Positions 23,968 to 32,909 of a DNA stretch of 34,394 bases are shown one piece after another. How positions within the stretch are numbered: position 1 is the stretch's first letter; every line of letters starts with the position of its first letter. Both the position numbers and the translations under genes were made by a program. Source of the stretch: Candidatus Symbiothrix sp. GTDB lineage: Bacteria; Bacteroidota; Bacteroidia; Bacteroidales; Azobacteroidaceae. The notes under the pieces were generated by a model that saw only the letters and a program-made list of their open reading frames with translations, was not told the DNA's origin and did no database searches. The stretch covers positions 1 to 34,394 of the forward strand of contig JAISKT010000203.1 of assembly GCA_031261295.1 (NCBI GenBank), in the 5' to 3' direction.

Positions 23968-25932
23968 TTATCTTTGCACATCTAAAATTTCATATACAGA
24001 ATTGGCGCTCATAAATTCAGGAACAATCTCTTTCATAATTCTCACCACCCGTTCATCTTCGTATTTTTCTATCGCGGCAAAAAGTTGTTCCATGTAAAAT
24101 TTCACCTCTTCATATTCATAATTATCCCGAACCGTTCCTATCATAATTTTCTTGTTATGAGTCGGTTTGGTGATTTCTTCATTGGCCAGCAATTCTTCAT
24201 ACAATTTTTCGCCGGGACGCAAACCGGTAAAAGTTATTTTGATATCTTCCTCCGGTTTAAATCCGGCCAAACGAATCATTTTTTTCGCCAAATCCAAAAT
24301 CTTAACCGGAGTTCCCATATCGAATACAAAAATCTCCCCGCCTTTTCCCATATTGGCGGCTTCCAAAACCAATCGGCAGGCTTCCGGAATAGTCATGAAA
24401 AAGCGGATAATTTCCGGATCTGTCACCGTTACCGGGCCGCCTTTGGCTATTTGTTCCTTGAAACGAGGAATGACCGAACCATTTGAACCCAATACATTTC
24501 CAAAACGAGTGGTAATAATCCGGATTTGATTATTCTTTACTTCCGGATTCCCCTTGATGTAGTTGTATAAAGATTGAACGTATATTTCAGCAATCCGTTT
24601 GGAGGCTCCCATGACATTGGTCGGATTCACCGCTTTATCCGTCGAAACCATGACAAAAACTTCCGCACCGTATTTTACCGATAAATCGGCCATATTCTTG
24701 GTTCCCAAAACATTCGTATGGATCGATTCGCACGGATGCTTTTCCATCAAAGGTACATGTTTGTAAGCGGCTGCATGATATACATGGGACGGGCGATGCT
24801 CTTTAAAAATCTTTTGCATTCGCACATAATCACGTACATCACAAATAATCGGAAGAAAATTCAATTTAGGAAATTTTTCTTCCACTTCTAATTGCAGAAG
24901 ATGCAAAGGACTTTCGGCCATATCACACAAGAGCAACAAACGGGGACGGAACTTGCCTATTTGGCGTACAATTTCACTGCCAATAGAACCGGCCGCACCG
25001 GTCACCATGACACATTTTCCTTCCAGATTTTTACTGATCTCCCCTATGGAAATAGTAATAGGGACACGGCCCAATAAGTCTTCAATCTGTATATTTTTAA
25101 TCTTATCCAAGCTAAAATGCTCATCCTGCCAATTCGCAACCGGAGGAAGCGCCAAAATTTTCAGGTTATTTTTTTCACAATAATCCGCAATGGCTTGTTT
25201 TTCACGCCTGCCCTGTTCCATCGGGCTAATCAACATCGCCGCAGGTGATTTCCGTTTGATTAACCGGCTGTCTTTATCGCTCATCGAATAAACGGGAACG
25301 CCCGAAATGGATTTATCCCGTACATTATTGTCAGGAGATACAAATCCAACCAGGCTATAAGGCGCTGCCGGATTGTTTTTTATCATTTCAGCAATCGCAA
25401 CAGTTGTTGCCGAAACATCAAAAATAAGAATGGGTGTATATTTTTTATCGGAAGTATCTCTATTTCCGGCAAAATCGTGCATCAATTTCACTAACATCCG
25501 GAACGAAAACATAAAAAAAGAGGTCAATAAGAAATTGATAAACAGACCAATCTTACATAGAATAGTATAACTGAATGCTTTTTCGGTGATATAATTAAGA
25601 ATAATCAGACTTACCAATATGCACATAGTCGCAGCAAAAACCCGGACACCATCCTTGAAACCGGAATAGCGGATAATGCCTACATAGGGTTTGATTATAT
25701 AAAAGAAAAATAAGGTAACGACAACACCGATAAGCAGTTTTAACAAAAAAGGGATTAGCAATACCATTTCATGCTGCAATTGTTGACACATCAAATACGA
25801 AATGGTAAAGGAGGAAATAGAAATAAATAAATCGATCATCAGTACCATCCAACGCGGCAGGTAAGGAAAGCTCCTGAATAAGGAAACTTTCTTAATTATT
25901 AATTGCTGAAAATTTTGTTTATTTAAATTCAT
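23968..25932 (-). CDS. Membrane-bound UDP-sugar 4,6-dehydratase (PglF/WbpM/CapD-like), copy 2
   Basis: 654 aa with the same architecture as its downstream neighbour: four TM helices, a Rossmann-like spacer domain, and an SDR domain with VTGAAGSIGSEIVRQIG, YHAAAYKHVPLMEKHP, MVSTDKAVNPTNVMGASKRIAE, FFMTIPEACRLVLEAANMGKGG and FTGLRPGEKLYEELL. It is expected to make a UDP-4-keto-6-deoxy-HexNAc for the aminotransferase encoded 26 bp upstream. The TM and spacer regions differ more from copy 1 than the catalytic half does. Whether both copies use the same substrate is not visible from sequence. Confidence 0.94.
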   Translation of the reverse strand: MNLNKQNFQQLIIKKVSLFRSFPYLPRWMVLMIDLFISISSFTISYLMCQQLQHEMVLLIPFLLKLLIGVVVTLFFFYIIKPYVGIIRYSGFKDGVRVFAATMCILVSLIILNYITEKAFSYTILCKIGLFINFLLTSFFMFSFRMLVKLMHDFAGNRDTSDKKYTPILIFDVSATTVAIAEMIKNNPAAPYSLVGFVSPDNNVRDKSISGVPVYSMSDKDSRLIKRKSPAAMLISPMEQGRREKQAIADYCEKNNLKILALPPVANWQDEHFSLDKIKNIQIEDLLGRVPITISIGEISKNLEGKCVMVTGAAGSIGSEIVRQIGKFRPRLLLLCDMAESPLHLLQLEVEEKFPKLNFLPIICDVRDYVRMQKIFKEHRPSHVYHAAAYKHVPLMEKHPCESIHTNVLGTKNMADLSVKYGAEVFVMVSTDKAVNPTNVMGASKRIAEIYVQSLYNYIKGNPEVKNNQIRIITTRFGNVLGSNGSVIPRFKEQIAKGGPVTVTDPEIIRFFMTIPEACRLVLEAANMGKGGEIFVFDMGTPVKILDLAKKMIRLAGFKPEEDIKITFTGLRPGEKLYEELLANEEITKPTHNKKIMIGTVRDNYEYEEVKFYMEQLFAAIEKYEDERVVRIMKEIVPEFMSANSVYEILDVQR

Positions 25933-25958
25933 GATAAATTAATTAAACTGAAAATTTA

Positions 25959-27098
25959 TTAATTTAATGTGCCTTTAATAACATCCACCACTTCCGTCAA
26001 CTCTTCTTCCGTCAAATTGGAGCCGGAAGGTAAACACAAACCCGTATGAAATAAATGTTCGGAAATATCCTTTCCATAAAACAAACAATTACTAAATACC
26101 GGCTGTAAGTGCATGGGTTTCCATAAAAAACGGGATTCGATACCGGATTTCGCCAATTCTTCCCGGAGGATTTTACAATCCACACCTCCTGTCAATTCCG
26201 GATCAATCAATATACATGACAACCAATAATTTGAAAAATAATGTTCATCCGGTTCTTTATGCACCTCAATACCGGGAATAGTGGAAAATGCCTCCCTGTA
26301 AAACCGGTTATTCGCTCTCCTCGCTTCTATCCTATCTTCCAAAACAGTCATTTGTCCACGACCAATACCTGCCACGATATTACTCATACCATAATTGTAA
26401 CCAATCCGGGAATGTTGATACCAAAGCGCTTCATCGCGCGCCTGCGTTGCCAAAAAACGAGCTTCCCGAATAAATTCCTTATTCCCAGACAATAACATTC
26501 CTCCTCCCGAAGTAGTGATAATCTTATTTCCATTAAATGAAATTACGGAAATATCACCCAAAGCGCCACATTTTTTCCCTTCATAAGAAGACCCTAAAGA
26601 TTCGGCAGCATCCTCCAATAGAGCGATGTCATACCGTTGTGCCATTTTTCTGATTTCGTAAATTTGAGCAGGCATTCCGTATAAATTGACCCAGATAATT
26701 GCTTTGGGTTTTTTACCTTTACGGATGCAATCCTGTATGGCTTCTTCCAAAAAAACAGGCGAAATATTCCACGTCTGCGTTTCACTATCCACCAATACCG
26801 GTTCAGCTCCTAAATAAACAACCGGATTCACCGTGGCTGCAAATGTAAAATCCTGGCATATAACCAAATCACCTTTGCCGACACCCAATAATATTAAAGA
26901 TAAATGGAGAGCGGCTGTCCCTGAATTGAGCGCGACAGCCTCCCCTTCGTTTCCTACATACGATTGAACATCCTGTTCAAAGCCTGTTACATTATCACCT
27001 ATGGTAGTAATCCAATTCTTACTAAAAGCATCTGCCACATACTCCATCTCTTTTCCCGAAAGATGTGGCGGAGAAATCCAAATTCGATAGTTATTCAT
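25959..27098 (-). CDS. DegT/DnrJ/EryC1-family PLP aminotransferase (PglE-like)
   Basis: 379 aa. N-terminal IWISPPHLSGKEMEYV, GSGTAAL-type PLP phosphate loop (NSGTAALHLSLI), QDFTFAATVNPVVYLGAEPVLVDSE, LLEDAAESLGS, and the PLP lysine in SVISFNGNKIITTSGGG. These are hallmarks of sugar aminotransferases that aminate 4-keto-6-deoxy UDP-sugars. The gene abuts the sugar transferase gene (ATG directly before its stop) and precedes dehydratase copy 2. Together the local genes match the dehydratase-aminotransferase-phosphoglycosyl transferase trio of bacillosamine-type pathways. No PglD-type acetyltransferase is beside them. Confidence 0.92.
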   Translation of the reverse strand: MNNYRIWISPPHLSGKEMEYVADAFSKNWITTIGDNVTGFEQDVQSYVGNEGEAVALNSGTAALHLSLILLGVGKGDLVICQDFTFAATVNPVVYLGAEPVLVDSETQTWNISPVFLEEAIQDCIRKGKKPKAIIWVNLYGMPAQIYEIRKMAQRYDIALLEDAAESLGSSYEGKKCGALGDISVISFNGNKIITTSGGGMLLSGNKEFIREARFLATQARDEALWYQHSRIGYNYGMSNIVAGIGRGQMTVLEDRIEARRANNRFYREAFSTIPGIEVHKEPDEHYFSNYWLSCILIDPELTGGVDCKILREELAKSGIESRFLWKPMHLQPVFSNCLFYGKDISEHLFHTGLCLPSGSNLTEEELTEVVDVIKGTLN

Positions 27099-27704
27099 TT
27101 AATTTCCCCCATTAAACCATTCCATTGTCAGTTCTTCTGATGCGTTCACATTATGGGTCTGGAATATTTTTTTCATGGTTTGAAAAAAGATTTTCATATC
27201 CAGACTAAATGACAGATTTTCAACGTACCAAACGTCCAATTCAAATTTCTGCTGCCAACTAATAGCATTCCTGCCATTGATCTGCGCCCATCCAGTTACA
27301 CCGGAGCAAATATCGTGCCGCTTTGCTTGTTTTTCACTATATAACGGCAAATATTCTTTTAACAATGGACGTGGACCAATTAAACTCATATCTCCTATTA
27401 AAACATTCCAAAGATTGGAAAGTTCATCCAAAGAATATTTACGCAGGAAAGCGCCGGTTTTAGTCAGCCTTTGCATATCGGGAAGCAGTTGTCCCTGTTC
27501 ATCTTTTTTTTCATTCATTGTCCTGAATTTGACCAGCGTAAATAATTGACCGTTTTTTCCCGGCCGCTGTTGAAAAAAGAAAGGTTTCCCTTTGTTAACA
27601 ATGCTCAAAACGATAATTATAATAACAAAAAACGGCGATAACAGGATTATTCCGAATAAAGCCGCTGTAAAATCAATCATTCGCTTGAAATATTTTTTAT
27701 ACAT
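27099..27704 (-). CDS. Initiating phosphoglycosyl transferase (bacterial sugar transferase, PglC-like)
   Basis: 201 aa, the length of the minimal one-domain PglC type and without the extra TM helices of WcaJ/WbaP. It has one N-terminal membrane segment (about 10-34), then FFFQQRPGKNGQLFTLVKFRTM, LRKYSLDELSNLWNVLIGDMSLIGPRPLLKEYLP with the Asp-Glu catalytic pair, and VTGWAQINGRN. It transfers a sugar-1-phosphate from UDP to undecaprenyl phosphate and so starts repeat-unit assembly. Its neighbours suggest a 4-amino- or diamino-6-deoxy sugar as substrate. Confidence 0.94.
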   Translation of the reverse strand: MYKKYFKRMIDFTAALFGIILLSPFFVIIIIVLSIVNKGKPFFFQQRPGKNGQLFTLVKFRTMNEKKDEQGQLLPDMQRLTKTGAFLRKYSLDELSNLWNVLIGDMSLIGPRPLLKEYLPLYSEKQAKRHDICSGVTGWAQINGRNAISWQQKFELDVWYVENLSFSLDMKIFFQTMKKIFQTHNVNASEELTMEWFNGGN

Positions 27705-27729
27705 TATTGTCTATCCAAGTCTTTCGTTT

Positions 27730-28986
27730 TTAACTTTTTAAATTATATAAAACGCTATTCTCTTTCAATAAACTTGAATAATCTATTTTTTCAAATTCCT
27801 GGTGAAGAACCGCCACGACTACCGCGTCAAATTTTTCTTCCGGCAACCGGGTGACAATATCCAATCCGTATTCCTGCTTCACTTCTTCCGGATTCGCCCA
27901 CGGATCGTAAATAAGGATATTTGTATCGTATTCTTTCAATGACCGGATTACTTCCACCACTTTGGTATTCCTGACATCCGGGCAATTTTCCTTAAACGTA
28001 ATTCCCATGACCAAAATATGGGAATCTTTCACCGGAATTCCTTTCAATATCATTTTCTTTATGACTTGAGCGCCCACATATTCGCCCATGCTGTCGTTCA
28101 ATCGCCGGCCCGCCAAAATAATTTCCGGATGATAGCCGTATTCCTGGGCTTTCTGAGCCAAATAATACGGATCCACTCCAATGCAATGTCCGCCCACTAA
28201 ACCCGGCCGGAATTTCAGGAAGTTCCATTTCGTGCCGGCAGCTTCCAAAACAGCTTGGGTGTCAATGGCCATCCGGTCGAACATCTTTTTCAATTCGTTG
28301 ACAAAAGCAATATTAATATCGCGCTGGCAATTCTCGATAATCTTCGCCGCTTCCGCCACCTTAATTGTTGGGGCCAAATGTGTTCCGGCGCTAATTACCG
28401 ACCGGTAAAGTTCATCTATCTTTTTCCCGATTTCCGGTGTAGAACCGGAAGTTACTTTCTTTATTTTTTCAATCGTATGCTCTTTATCGCCCGGATTGAT
28501 CCGTTCCGGAGAATAACCGGCAAAAAAATCCCGGTTGAATTTCAATCCCGAAACAGCTTCCACTACCGGAATACAGTCTTCCTCGGTAGCGCCCGGATAA
28601 ACCGTTGATTCATAAACGACAATATCTCCTTTGGAAATAACTTTACCAACCGTTTCACTGGCTTTTTTCAGCGGAGTCAAATCCGGATGGTTGTTTTTAT
28701 CGGCCGGAGTCGGAACGGTAACGATGTAAAAATGGCAATCTTTGAGGTCTTCGATGGTATCTGTGCAATACAAGCCCCCCAACCCGACCCGGGACTTGAG
28801 TAAGCAGGGATTTAAAACGGATTGCAAATTTTCGTCCGATACTTCCAAGGTATGGTCGTGTCCCTGCATCAGTTCATCGATCCGTTTTTTATTTATATCA
28901 AAACCGACGACCGGATATTTTGTCGCAAATAATCGCGCCAAAGGCAAACCCACATAACCCAAACCAATGACCGCAATTTTCATCAT
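27730..28986 (-). CDS. UDP-sugar 6-dehydrogenase, UDP-HexNAc type (TviB/WbpA-like)
   Basis: 418 aa. NAD-binding IAVIGLGYVGLPLARLF at the start, FYIVTVPTPADKNNHPDL, YESTVYPGATEEDCIP, and the catalytic cysteine in LVGGHCIGVDPYYLAQKA, then the C-terminal UDP-binding domain (ILVMGITFKENCPDVRNTK). The 'ADKNNHPDL' and 'TPLKKASETVGK' style is that of UDP-GlcNAc or UDP-GalNAc dehydrogenases and not classical UDP-glucose dehydrogenase; this is family inference. Two ATGs are adjacent (28986 and 28983). It directly follows gmd with no gap. It would supply a uronic-acid HexNAc for the surface polymer. Confidence 0.92.
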   Translation of the reverse strand: MMKIAVIGLGYVGLPLARLFATKYPVVGFDINKKRIDELMQGHDHTLEVSDENLQSVLNPCLLKSRVGLGGLYCTDTIEDLKDCHFYIVTVPTPADKNNHPDLTPLKKASETVGKVISKGDIVVYESTVYPGATEEDCIPVVEAVSGLKFNRDFFAGYSPERINPGDKEHTIEKIKKVTSGSTPEIGKKIDELYRSVISAGTHLAPTIKVAEAAKIIENCQRDINIAFVNELKKMFDRMAIDTQAVLEAAGTKWNFLKFRPGLVGGHCIGVDPYYLAQKAQEYGYHPEIILAGRRLNDSMGEYVGAQVIKKMILKGIPVKDSHILVMGITFKENCPDVRNTKVVEVIRSLKEYDTNILIYDPWANPEEVKQEYGLDIVTRLPEEKFDAVVVAVLHQEFEKIDYSSLLKENSVLYNLKS

Positions 28987-30138
28987 TTACTCAAAATAAT
29001 TCATAATCCGGTAGCCGCCGTCTCTTAAATACGCTTCTTTTTTCATGGCCTTCACATCGCTGGTCATCATGTCTTTGATAAGCGTATCCAAAGTATATTG
29101 AGGTTCCCAAGACAATTTGGTGCGCGCTTTGGTCGCATCCCCAATCAACAATTCCACTTCTGTCGGACGGAAATATTTCGGATCCACTTTCACTACTTTT
29201 TCTCCAATCCGACTTTGAATAGCAGCCAAATAAGCTTCCCCGATTTTATCTACAAACAGGTCTTTATCAATCCCAATAATTTCGCCGGTTTCGTTGGCGC
29301 CTTCGCCTCTGAATTCGACGATTACGCCAATTTCCTTGAATGCCCTGGAGATAAAATCGCGAATGGTAGTCGTCACTCCGGTAGCAATCACATAATCGTC
29401 CGGTTGATCCTGTTGCAGAATCAGATACATCGCTTTGATGTAATCTTTGGCATGCCCCCAGTCGCGTTTGCTGGAAAGGTTTCCCATATACACTTCGCCC
29501 TGAATGCCCAAGGCAATACGCGACAATGCGCGGGTGACTTTCCGGGTAACAAAGGTTTCCCCACGAAGCGGAGATTCATGGTTAAACAATATACCGTTGC
29601 AAGCAAACATGTTGTAAGCTTCGCGGTAATTGACTGTAATCCAGTAGGCATACATTTTCGCTACGGCATACGGACTTCTCGGATAAAAGGGCGTAGTTTC
29701 TTTCTGCGGAATTTCCTGTACCAATCCATACAACTCCGAAGTAGAAGCCTGATAAATCCGCGTCTTTTCCGTTAATTTCAAGAGGCGAACCGCTTCCAGG
29801 ATACGCAGAGTACCCAAACCATCTACATTAGCGGTATATTCCGGCGTGTCGAAACTCACTTTCACATGACTTTGCGCCGCCAAATTGTATATCTCATCCG
29901 GCTGGATATCACTGATAATACGCGTGATATTCATCGAATCGGTCATATCTCCATAATGAAGAATCAAATTCCGGTCATTCAACTGCGGATCTTGATACAA
30001 GTGATCAATCCGGTCGGTGTTAAACAAGGAAGCCCTCCGCTTAATCCCATGCACGGTATATCCCTTTTTAATTAAATACTCTGATAAATACGCTCCGTCT
30101 TGTCCGGTAATACCGGTAATTAATGCTACTTTTCCCAT
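28987..30138 (-). CDS. gmd: GDP-mannose 4,6-dehydratase
   Basis: 383 aa from the ATG at 30138; the GTG one codon upstream is less likely. The Rossmann motif [16 protein letters not shown] is followed by [19 protein letters not shown] and the NADP/substrate region [18 protein letters not shown]. The active site is in [10 protein letters not shown] and [24 protein letters not shown] (Thr/Ser-Glu-Tyr-Lys), then [16 protein letters not shown] and [10 protein letters not shown]. It converts GDP-D-mannose to GDP-4-keto-6-deoxymannose, the substrate of the fcl product encoded 100 bp upstream. Confidence 0.98.
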   Translation of the reverse strand: MGKVALITGITGQDGAYLSEYLIKKGYTVHGIKRRASLFNTDRIDHLYQDPQLNDRNLILHYGDMTDSMNITRIISDIQPDEIYNLAAQSHVKVSFDTPEYTANVDGLGTLRILEAVRLLKLTEKTRIYQASTSELYGLVQEIPQKETTPFYPRSPYAVAKMYAYWITVNYREAYNMFACNGILFNHESPLRGETFVTRKVTRALSRIALGIQGEVYMGNLSSKRDWGHAKDYIKAMYLILQQDQPDDYVIATGVTTTIRDFISRAFKEIGVIVEFRGEGANETGEIIGIDKDLFVDKIGEAYLAAIQSRIGEKVVKVDPKYFRPTEVELLIGDATKARTKLSWEPQYTLDTLIKDMMTSDVKAMKKEAYLRDGGYRIMNYFE

Positions 30139-30152
30139 CACTTTAAGTTAAG

Positions 30153-30244
30153 AACTAAAAACTAAAAACTAAAAACTAAAAGTTGCGCGAAGCGCGGTAA
30201 CAGGCGTCAGCCAACTTTTAGTTCTTAGTTTTTAGTTCTTAGTT
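30153..30244. repeat. Inverted repeat made of 7-bp tandem units between fcl and gmd
   Basis: Four copies of AACTAAA (30153-30180) followed by AGTTG face four reverse units (TTTAGTT or CTTAGTT, 30217-30244) preceded by CAACT. The two arms can pair over about 33 bp around a GC-rich loop (30186-30211, containing GCGCGAAGCGCG-like sequence). The right arm includes the TAA stop codon of fcl, so the repeat begins at the stop. It may shape the fcl-gmd mRNA. Confidence 0.9.
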
Positions 30245-31315
30245 ATTTAAATACCATTTATATAATTTTTTAACTCCTTGTTGAATATCTATTTGATGAT
30301 GCCATCCCAATTGGTGCAATTTGGAAGGATCGGTCAATTTACGCAGGGTGCCGTCCGGTTTGCCGGCATTGAAATTGAATGTTCCTTTGTAACCTACCAC
30401 TTCGGCAATAATTTCAGCCAACTGACGAATAGAGATTTCTTCGCCGGTTCCTATATTAATATGTGTATTGCGGATTTCCTTTCCTTTCGGTTTTAAATCC
30501 TCAAAATCCACTTTTTCCATCACATACACACTTGCATCGGCCATTTCTTCGCTCCAAAGGAACTCACGCATCGGCTTACCTGTTCCCCAGATTTCCACGC
30601 TGTCTTTTTGAATACCGTATTTGTTCAACTTCCCCTGAATGGCTTCATTGGAATCATTTCCGGAAACGCCTTCAATCGGCAACCGGTTCAAATCCTTGCG
30701 GATAGCGTCCCAATCATCATTCATCAGGCATTTGGCCAGATATACTTTACGCAACAGAGCGGGCAAGACATGCGATTTCTCCAAATCGAAATTATCGTTG
30801 GGTCCATACAGATTTGTTGGCATCACGGCGATATAATTCGTTCCGTATTGCAGGTTGTAACTTTCGCACATCTTGATTCCGGCAATTTTCGCCAAGGCGT
30901 ATGGTTCGTTAGTATATTCAAGCGGGGAGGCAAGCAAACAATCTTCGGGCATCGGCTGAGGAGCCTCACCCGGATAAATGCACGTAGAGCCTAAGAAGAG
31001 CAATTTTTTCACACCATTCTTATAGGCCGCATGAATCACATTGTTTTGTATCTGTAAGTTTTCGTAGATGAACTGTCCGCGGTAAGTGCTATTGGCCACG
31101 ATTCCTCCGACTTTGGCTGCAGCCAGGAAAACATATTCGGGTTTTTCTTTTTCAAAGAAATCAAACACCGCTTGTTGATTCGTCAAATCCAACTCGTCGT
31201 GTGTGCGCACAAGTAAATTTGTATATCCTTTCGTCCGTAGATTTTTCACTAAAGCCGAACCTACCAAGCCCCGGTGACCGGCTACATAGATCTTAGCATT
31301 TTGATTCATGTTCAT
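30239..31315 (-). CDS. fcl: GDP-L-fucose synthase (GDP-4-keto-6-deoxymannose epimerase/reductase)
   Basis: 358 aa. YVAGHRGLVGSALVKNL (NADP loop), FLAAAKVGGIVANSTYRG, FLGSTCIYPGEAPQPMPEDC, catalytic Tyr-Lys in EPYALAKIAGIKMCESYN, the MPTNLYGPNDNFD motif and WGTGKPMREFLW are all GDP-fucose synthase signatures. It carries out the epimerisation and reduction that give GDP-L-fucose after Gmd. Starts at 31315 or 31309 are both possible. A -7 element sits 18 bp upstream. It is the first intact gene of the polysaccharide block after the IS remnants. Confidence 0.98.
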   Translation of the reverse strand: MNMNQNAKIYVAGHRGLVGSALVKNLRTKGYTNLLVRTHDELDLTNQQAVFDFFEKEKPEYVFLAAAKVGGIVANSTYRGQFIYENLQIQNNVIHAAYKNGVKKLLFLGSTCIYPGEAPQPMPEDCLLASPLEYTNEPYALAKIAGIKMCESYNLQYGTNYIAVMPTNLYGPNDNFDLEKSHVLPALLRKVYLAKCLMNDDWDAIRKDLNRLPIEGVSGNDSNEAIQGKLNKYGIQKDSVEIWGTGKPMREFLWSEEMADASVYVMEKVDFEDLKPKGKEIRNTHINIGTGEEISIRQLAEIIAEVVGYKGTFNFNAGKPDGTLRKLTDPSKLHQLGWHHQIDIQQGVKKLYKWYLNN

Positions 31316-31333
31316 TCAATTATATTAATTTTA

Positions 31334-31341
31334 CAAAGGTA
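31334..31341 (-). promoter_or_regulatory. -7 element upstream of fcl
   Basis: The minus strand reads TACCTTTG, matching TAnnTTTG, 18 bp before the fcl ATG. No convincing -33 was found. It may restart transcription of the polysaccharide genes downstream of the IS remnants. Confidence 0.5.
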
Positions 31342-31451
31342 AGGATTTAAAACTAAAAAAGTGTTTTAAATATTGGCTAAATATTAAATTGAGGTGCTGG
31401 AAAATAATTAACCATACGAAAATGTCTATCTTTACGGGCAAAAAAGGAAAG

Positions 31452-31856
31452 ATGGAGAAATTACTACAAAGTTTAATAACAACGTTATTGCCGGAAGAAA
31501 TCAGTCTTCATTTTGAGTTGGTATCGGTAATAGAACATCCGGACAGGATAGAATTGCGCATGGAAGAGTACGCAGAACTGGTACCGGAAAACATGTCAGA
31601 GCGATTCCATGTTGTATTGGATGGCTTCTGTAATCCGGTAGAATTATTGAATTATCCCTTGCGGGACAAGCCTACCTATCTGAAGATTTACCGTCGCCGC
31701 TGGAAGGCATCCGGGAGTAATGAGCATTATAGCAACACCTACGATTTGCATCCGGAAGGAGTAAAAGCGACGCATAGTTTTGCGTCTTTTTTAAAAGAAA
31801 CAGTTGGATACACTCCAAAGCAATACATCCGTGATTTCTACGGTACTTCAGATTGA
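31452..31856 (+). CDS. ISAon1-family transposase N-terminal region protein
   Basis: 134 aa from the ATG at 31452; a longer TTG-started frame from 31389 is less likely because the -7-like element lies inside it. It starts MEKLLQSLITTLLPEEISLH and holds FPLRDKP-like and YLKIYRRRWKASGS segments and the end SFASFLKETVGYTPKQYIRDF, typical of the small first gene of ISAon1-like elements in Bacteroidales. It contributes the DNA-binding part of the transposition system. The frame is intact but its partner downstream is broken, so it is probably non-functional. Confidence 0.75.
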   Translation: MEKLLQSLITTLLPEEISLHFELVSVIEHPDRIELRMEEYAELVPENMSERFHVVLDGFCNPVELLNYPLRDKPTYLKIYRRRWKASGSNEHYSNTYDLHPEGVKATHSFASFLKETVGYTPKQYIRDFYGTSD

Positions 31857-32904
31857 CAATCAGCTGTTGTGGCGTTGGTATCGCGAACATTTGAGCGGTT
31901 TTCGGGAATCGGAACAGGATGATCATTATCAGCATGACCTCCACCTGTCAGAAAAAGAAGTGGTTCGTGTTCCGATTTTCAAGCCGGAAAATATAGGCGA
32001 ATTCATGGCAATTGACGAAAAACAAATCGGGGAAGATATGCACACGATACTCAGCAATCACCGGAGTGGAAAGATAGCGGTAATGATTAGAAGTTTGCGC
32101 TATCAAGACTGCGGAAAGTGCTGGAAAAAGCAGAATCAGCCTGTCGTTCGGTCACAACCCTTACCCGGGACTTGTCCCCGCTTTATGCCAAAGTTAGCAG
32201 TGAACTGTTCTTCAACGCCAGTCCGATAACCGACAAGTTCCATATCATCCGCTCTCTGATGGAAGCCTGTCAGGATATTCGGATTCGCTTTCGTCAGGAT
32301 ATGCTTAGAGATAAAAGAATGAAGTATGAGTTATTTAAGAAACAGGAAAAAGAGAAGAAGAAAGAGTGTTTATCCCGTGGCATTGAATATCAAAAGGGCA
32401 AATTTAATCAGGAAGATATATTGCTTTCCAATGGCGAAACTGCGCTGGAAGCATTAGCCGGAAGTCGTTATCTGCTTTTCAAATTTCCCGACGATTGGAC
32501 TCCCTCTCAACGAATCAGAGCCAATGCTTTGTTCGATAAGTTCCCCGAAATAAAGAAAGTATATGACTGTGCCTGTCAATTTAGAGATTGGATGAAAAAA
32601 GAAAATGTGGGGAAAAGCATCTTAGGGTTAAAAAAAAATTACAGACTTGGTTTAACCGGGTGGATAAAAATGATATGGATGAAATGCTCAACTTCAAATC
32701 GTTAGTAGAAAAAATGTGTTGCCTATACTCAACTACTTTCGATTTGGTGCTACAAATGCCATTGCTGAAAATATCAACAGTAAAATACAACGATTTAGTA
32801 TGGTTAATCAGGGTACAAGAGATAGAGAGTCCTGTTTTCCGCACGAAAATTTTCTAAAAATTTACTTTTTTGATAATCAGCATCTTACGATTATAAAAAA
32901 ATGA
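31804..32904 (+). pseudogene. ISAon1-like DDE transposase, broken by three frameshifts
   Basis: The catalytic gene is readable only by joining frames. Frame 1 gives QIDNQLLWRWYREHLSGF, FMAIDEKQIGEDMHTILSNH (first DDE Asp) up to SLRYQD. One missing base after 32109 would restore VRKVLEKAESACRSV and on through SPITDKFHIIRSLMEA. A missing G in the run at 32609-32612 would restore KHLRVKKKLQTWFNRVDKND. A last shift near 32713 leads into ILNYFRFGATNAIAENINSK and VNQGTRDRES. All parts are in order, so this is point-mutation decay, not rearrangement. Confidence 0.85.
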
Positions 32905-32909
32905 GTTTT

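Larger units (their letters stand above)
31390..32904 (+). mobile_element. Decayed ISAon1-like insertion sequence (ISL3-type DDE), ends uncertain
   Basis: Two-gene transposon remnant: an intact N-terminal-region gene and a frameshifted transposase gene on the plus strand, with a -7-like TATCTTTA at 31427-31434 in front. The limits given are approximate. A weak terminal similarity exists (GGTGCTGG near 31393 against GATGCTGA on the other strand near 32880), too short to define inverted repeats. No target duplication was found. Confidence 0.65.

Noticed and set aside
23969-23976. Plus-strand TATCTTTG resembling a -7 promoter element
   Set aside because: No plus-strand gene follows; it lies over the end of the minus-strand dehydratase copy 2, so it is probably chance in AT-rich DNA.
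28769-28795. C-rich stretch in the UDP-sugar dehydrogenase gene as a third in-frame repeat insertion
   Set aside because: It resembles the 13755 repeat only in its first C-run, lacks the palindrome, and the protein (RVGLGGLYCTDT) fits normal family sequence.
29098-29775. 225-codon plus-strand frame opposite gmd
   Set aside because: Antisense shadow of a highly conserved enzyme; no start context or motif.
30153-30244. Regular 7-bp units as a possible CRISPR array
   Set aside because: Units are contiguous with no spacers and face each other as an inverted repeat; no cas genes nearby.
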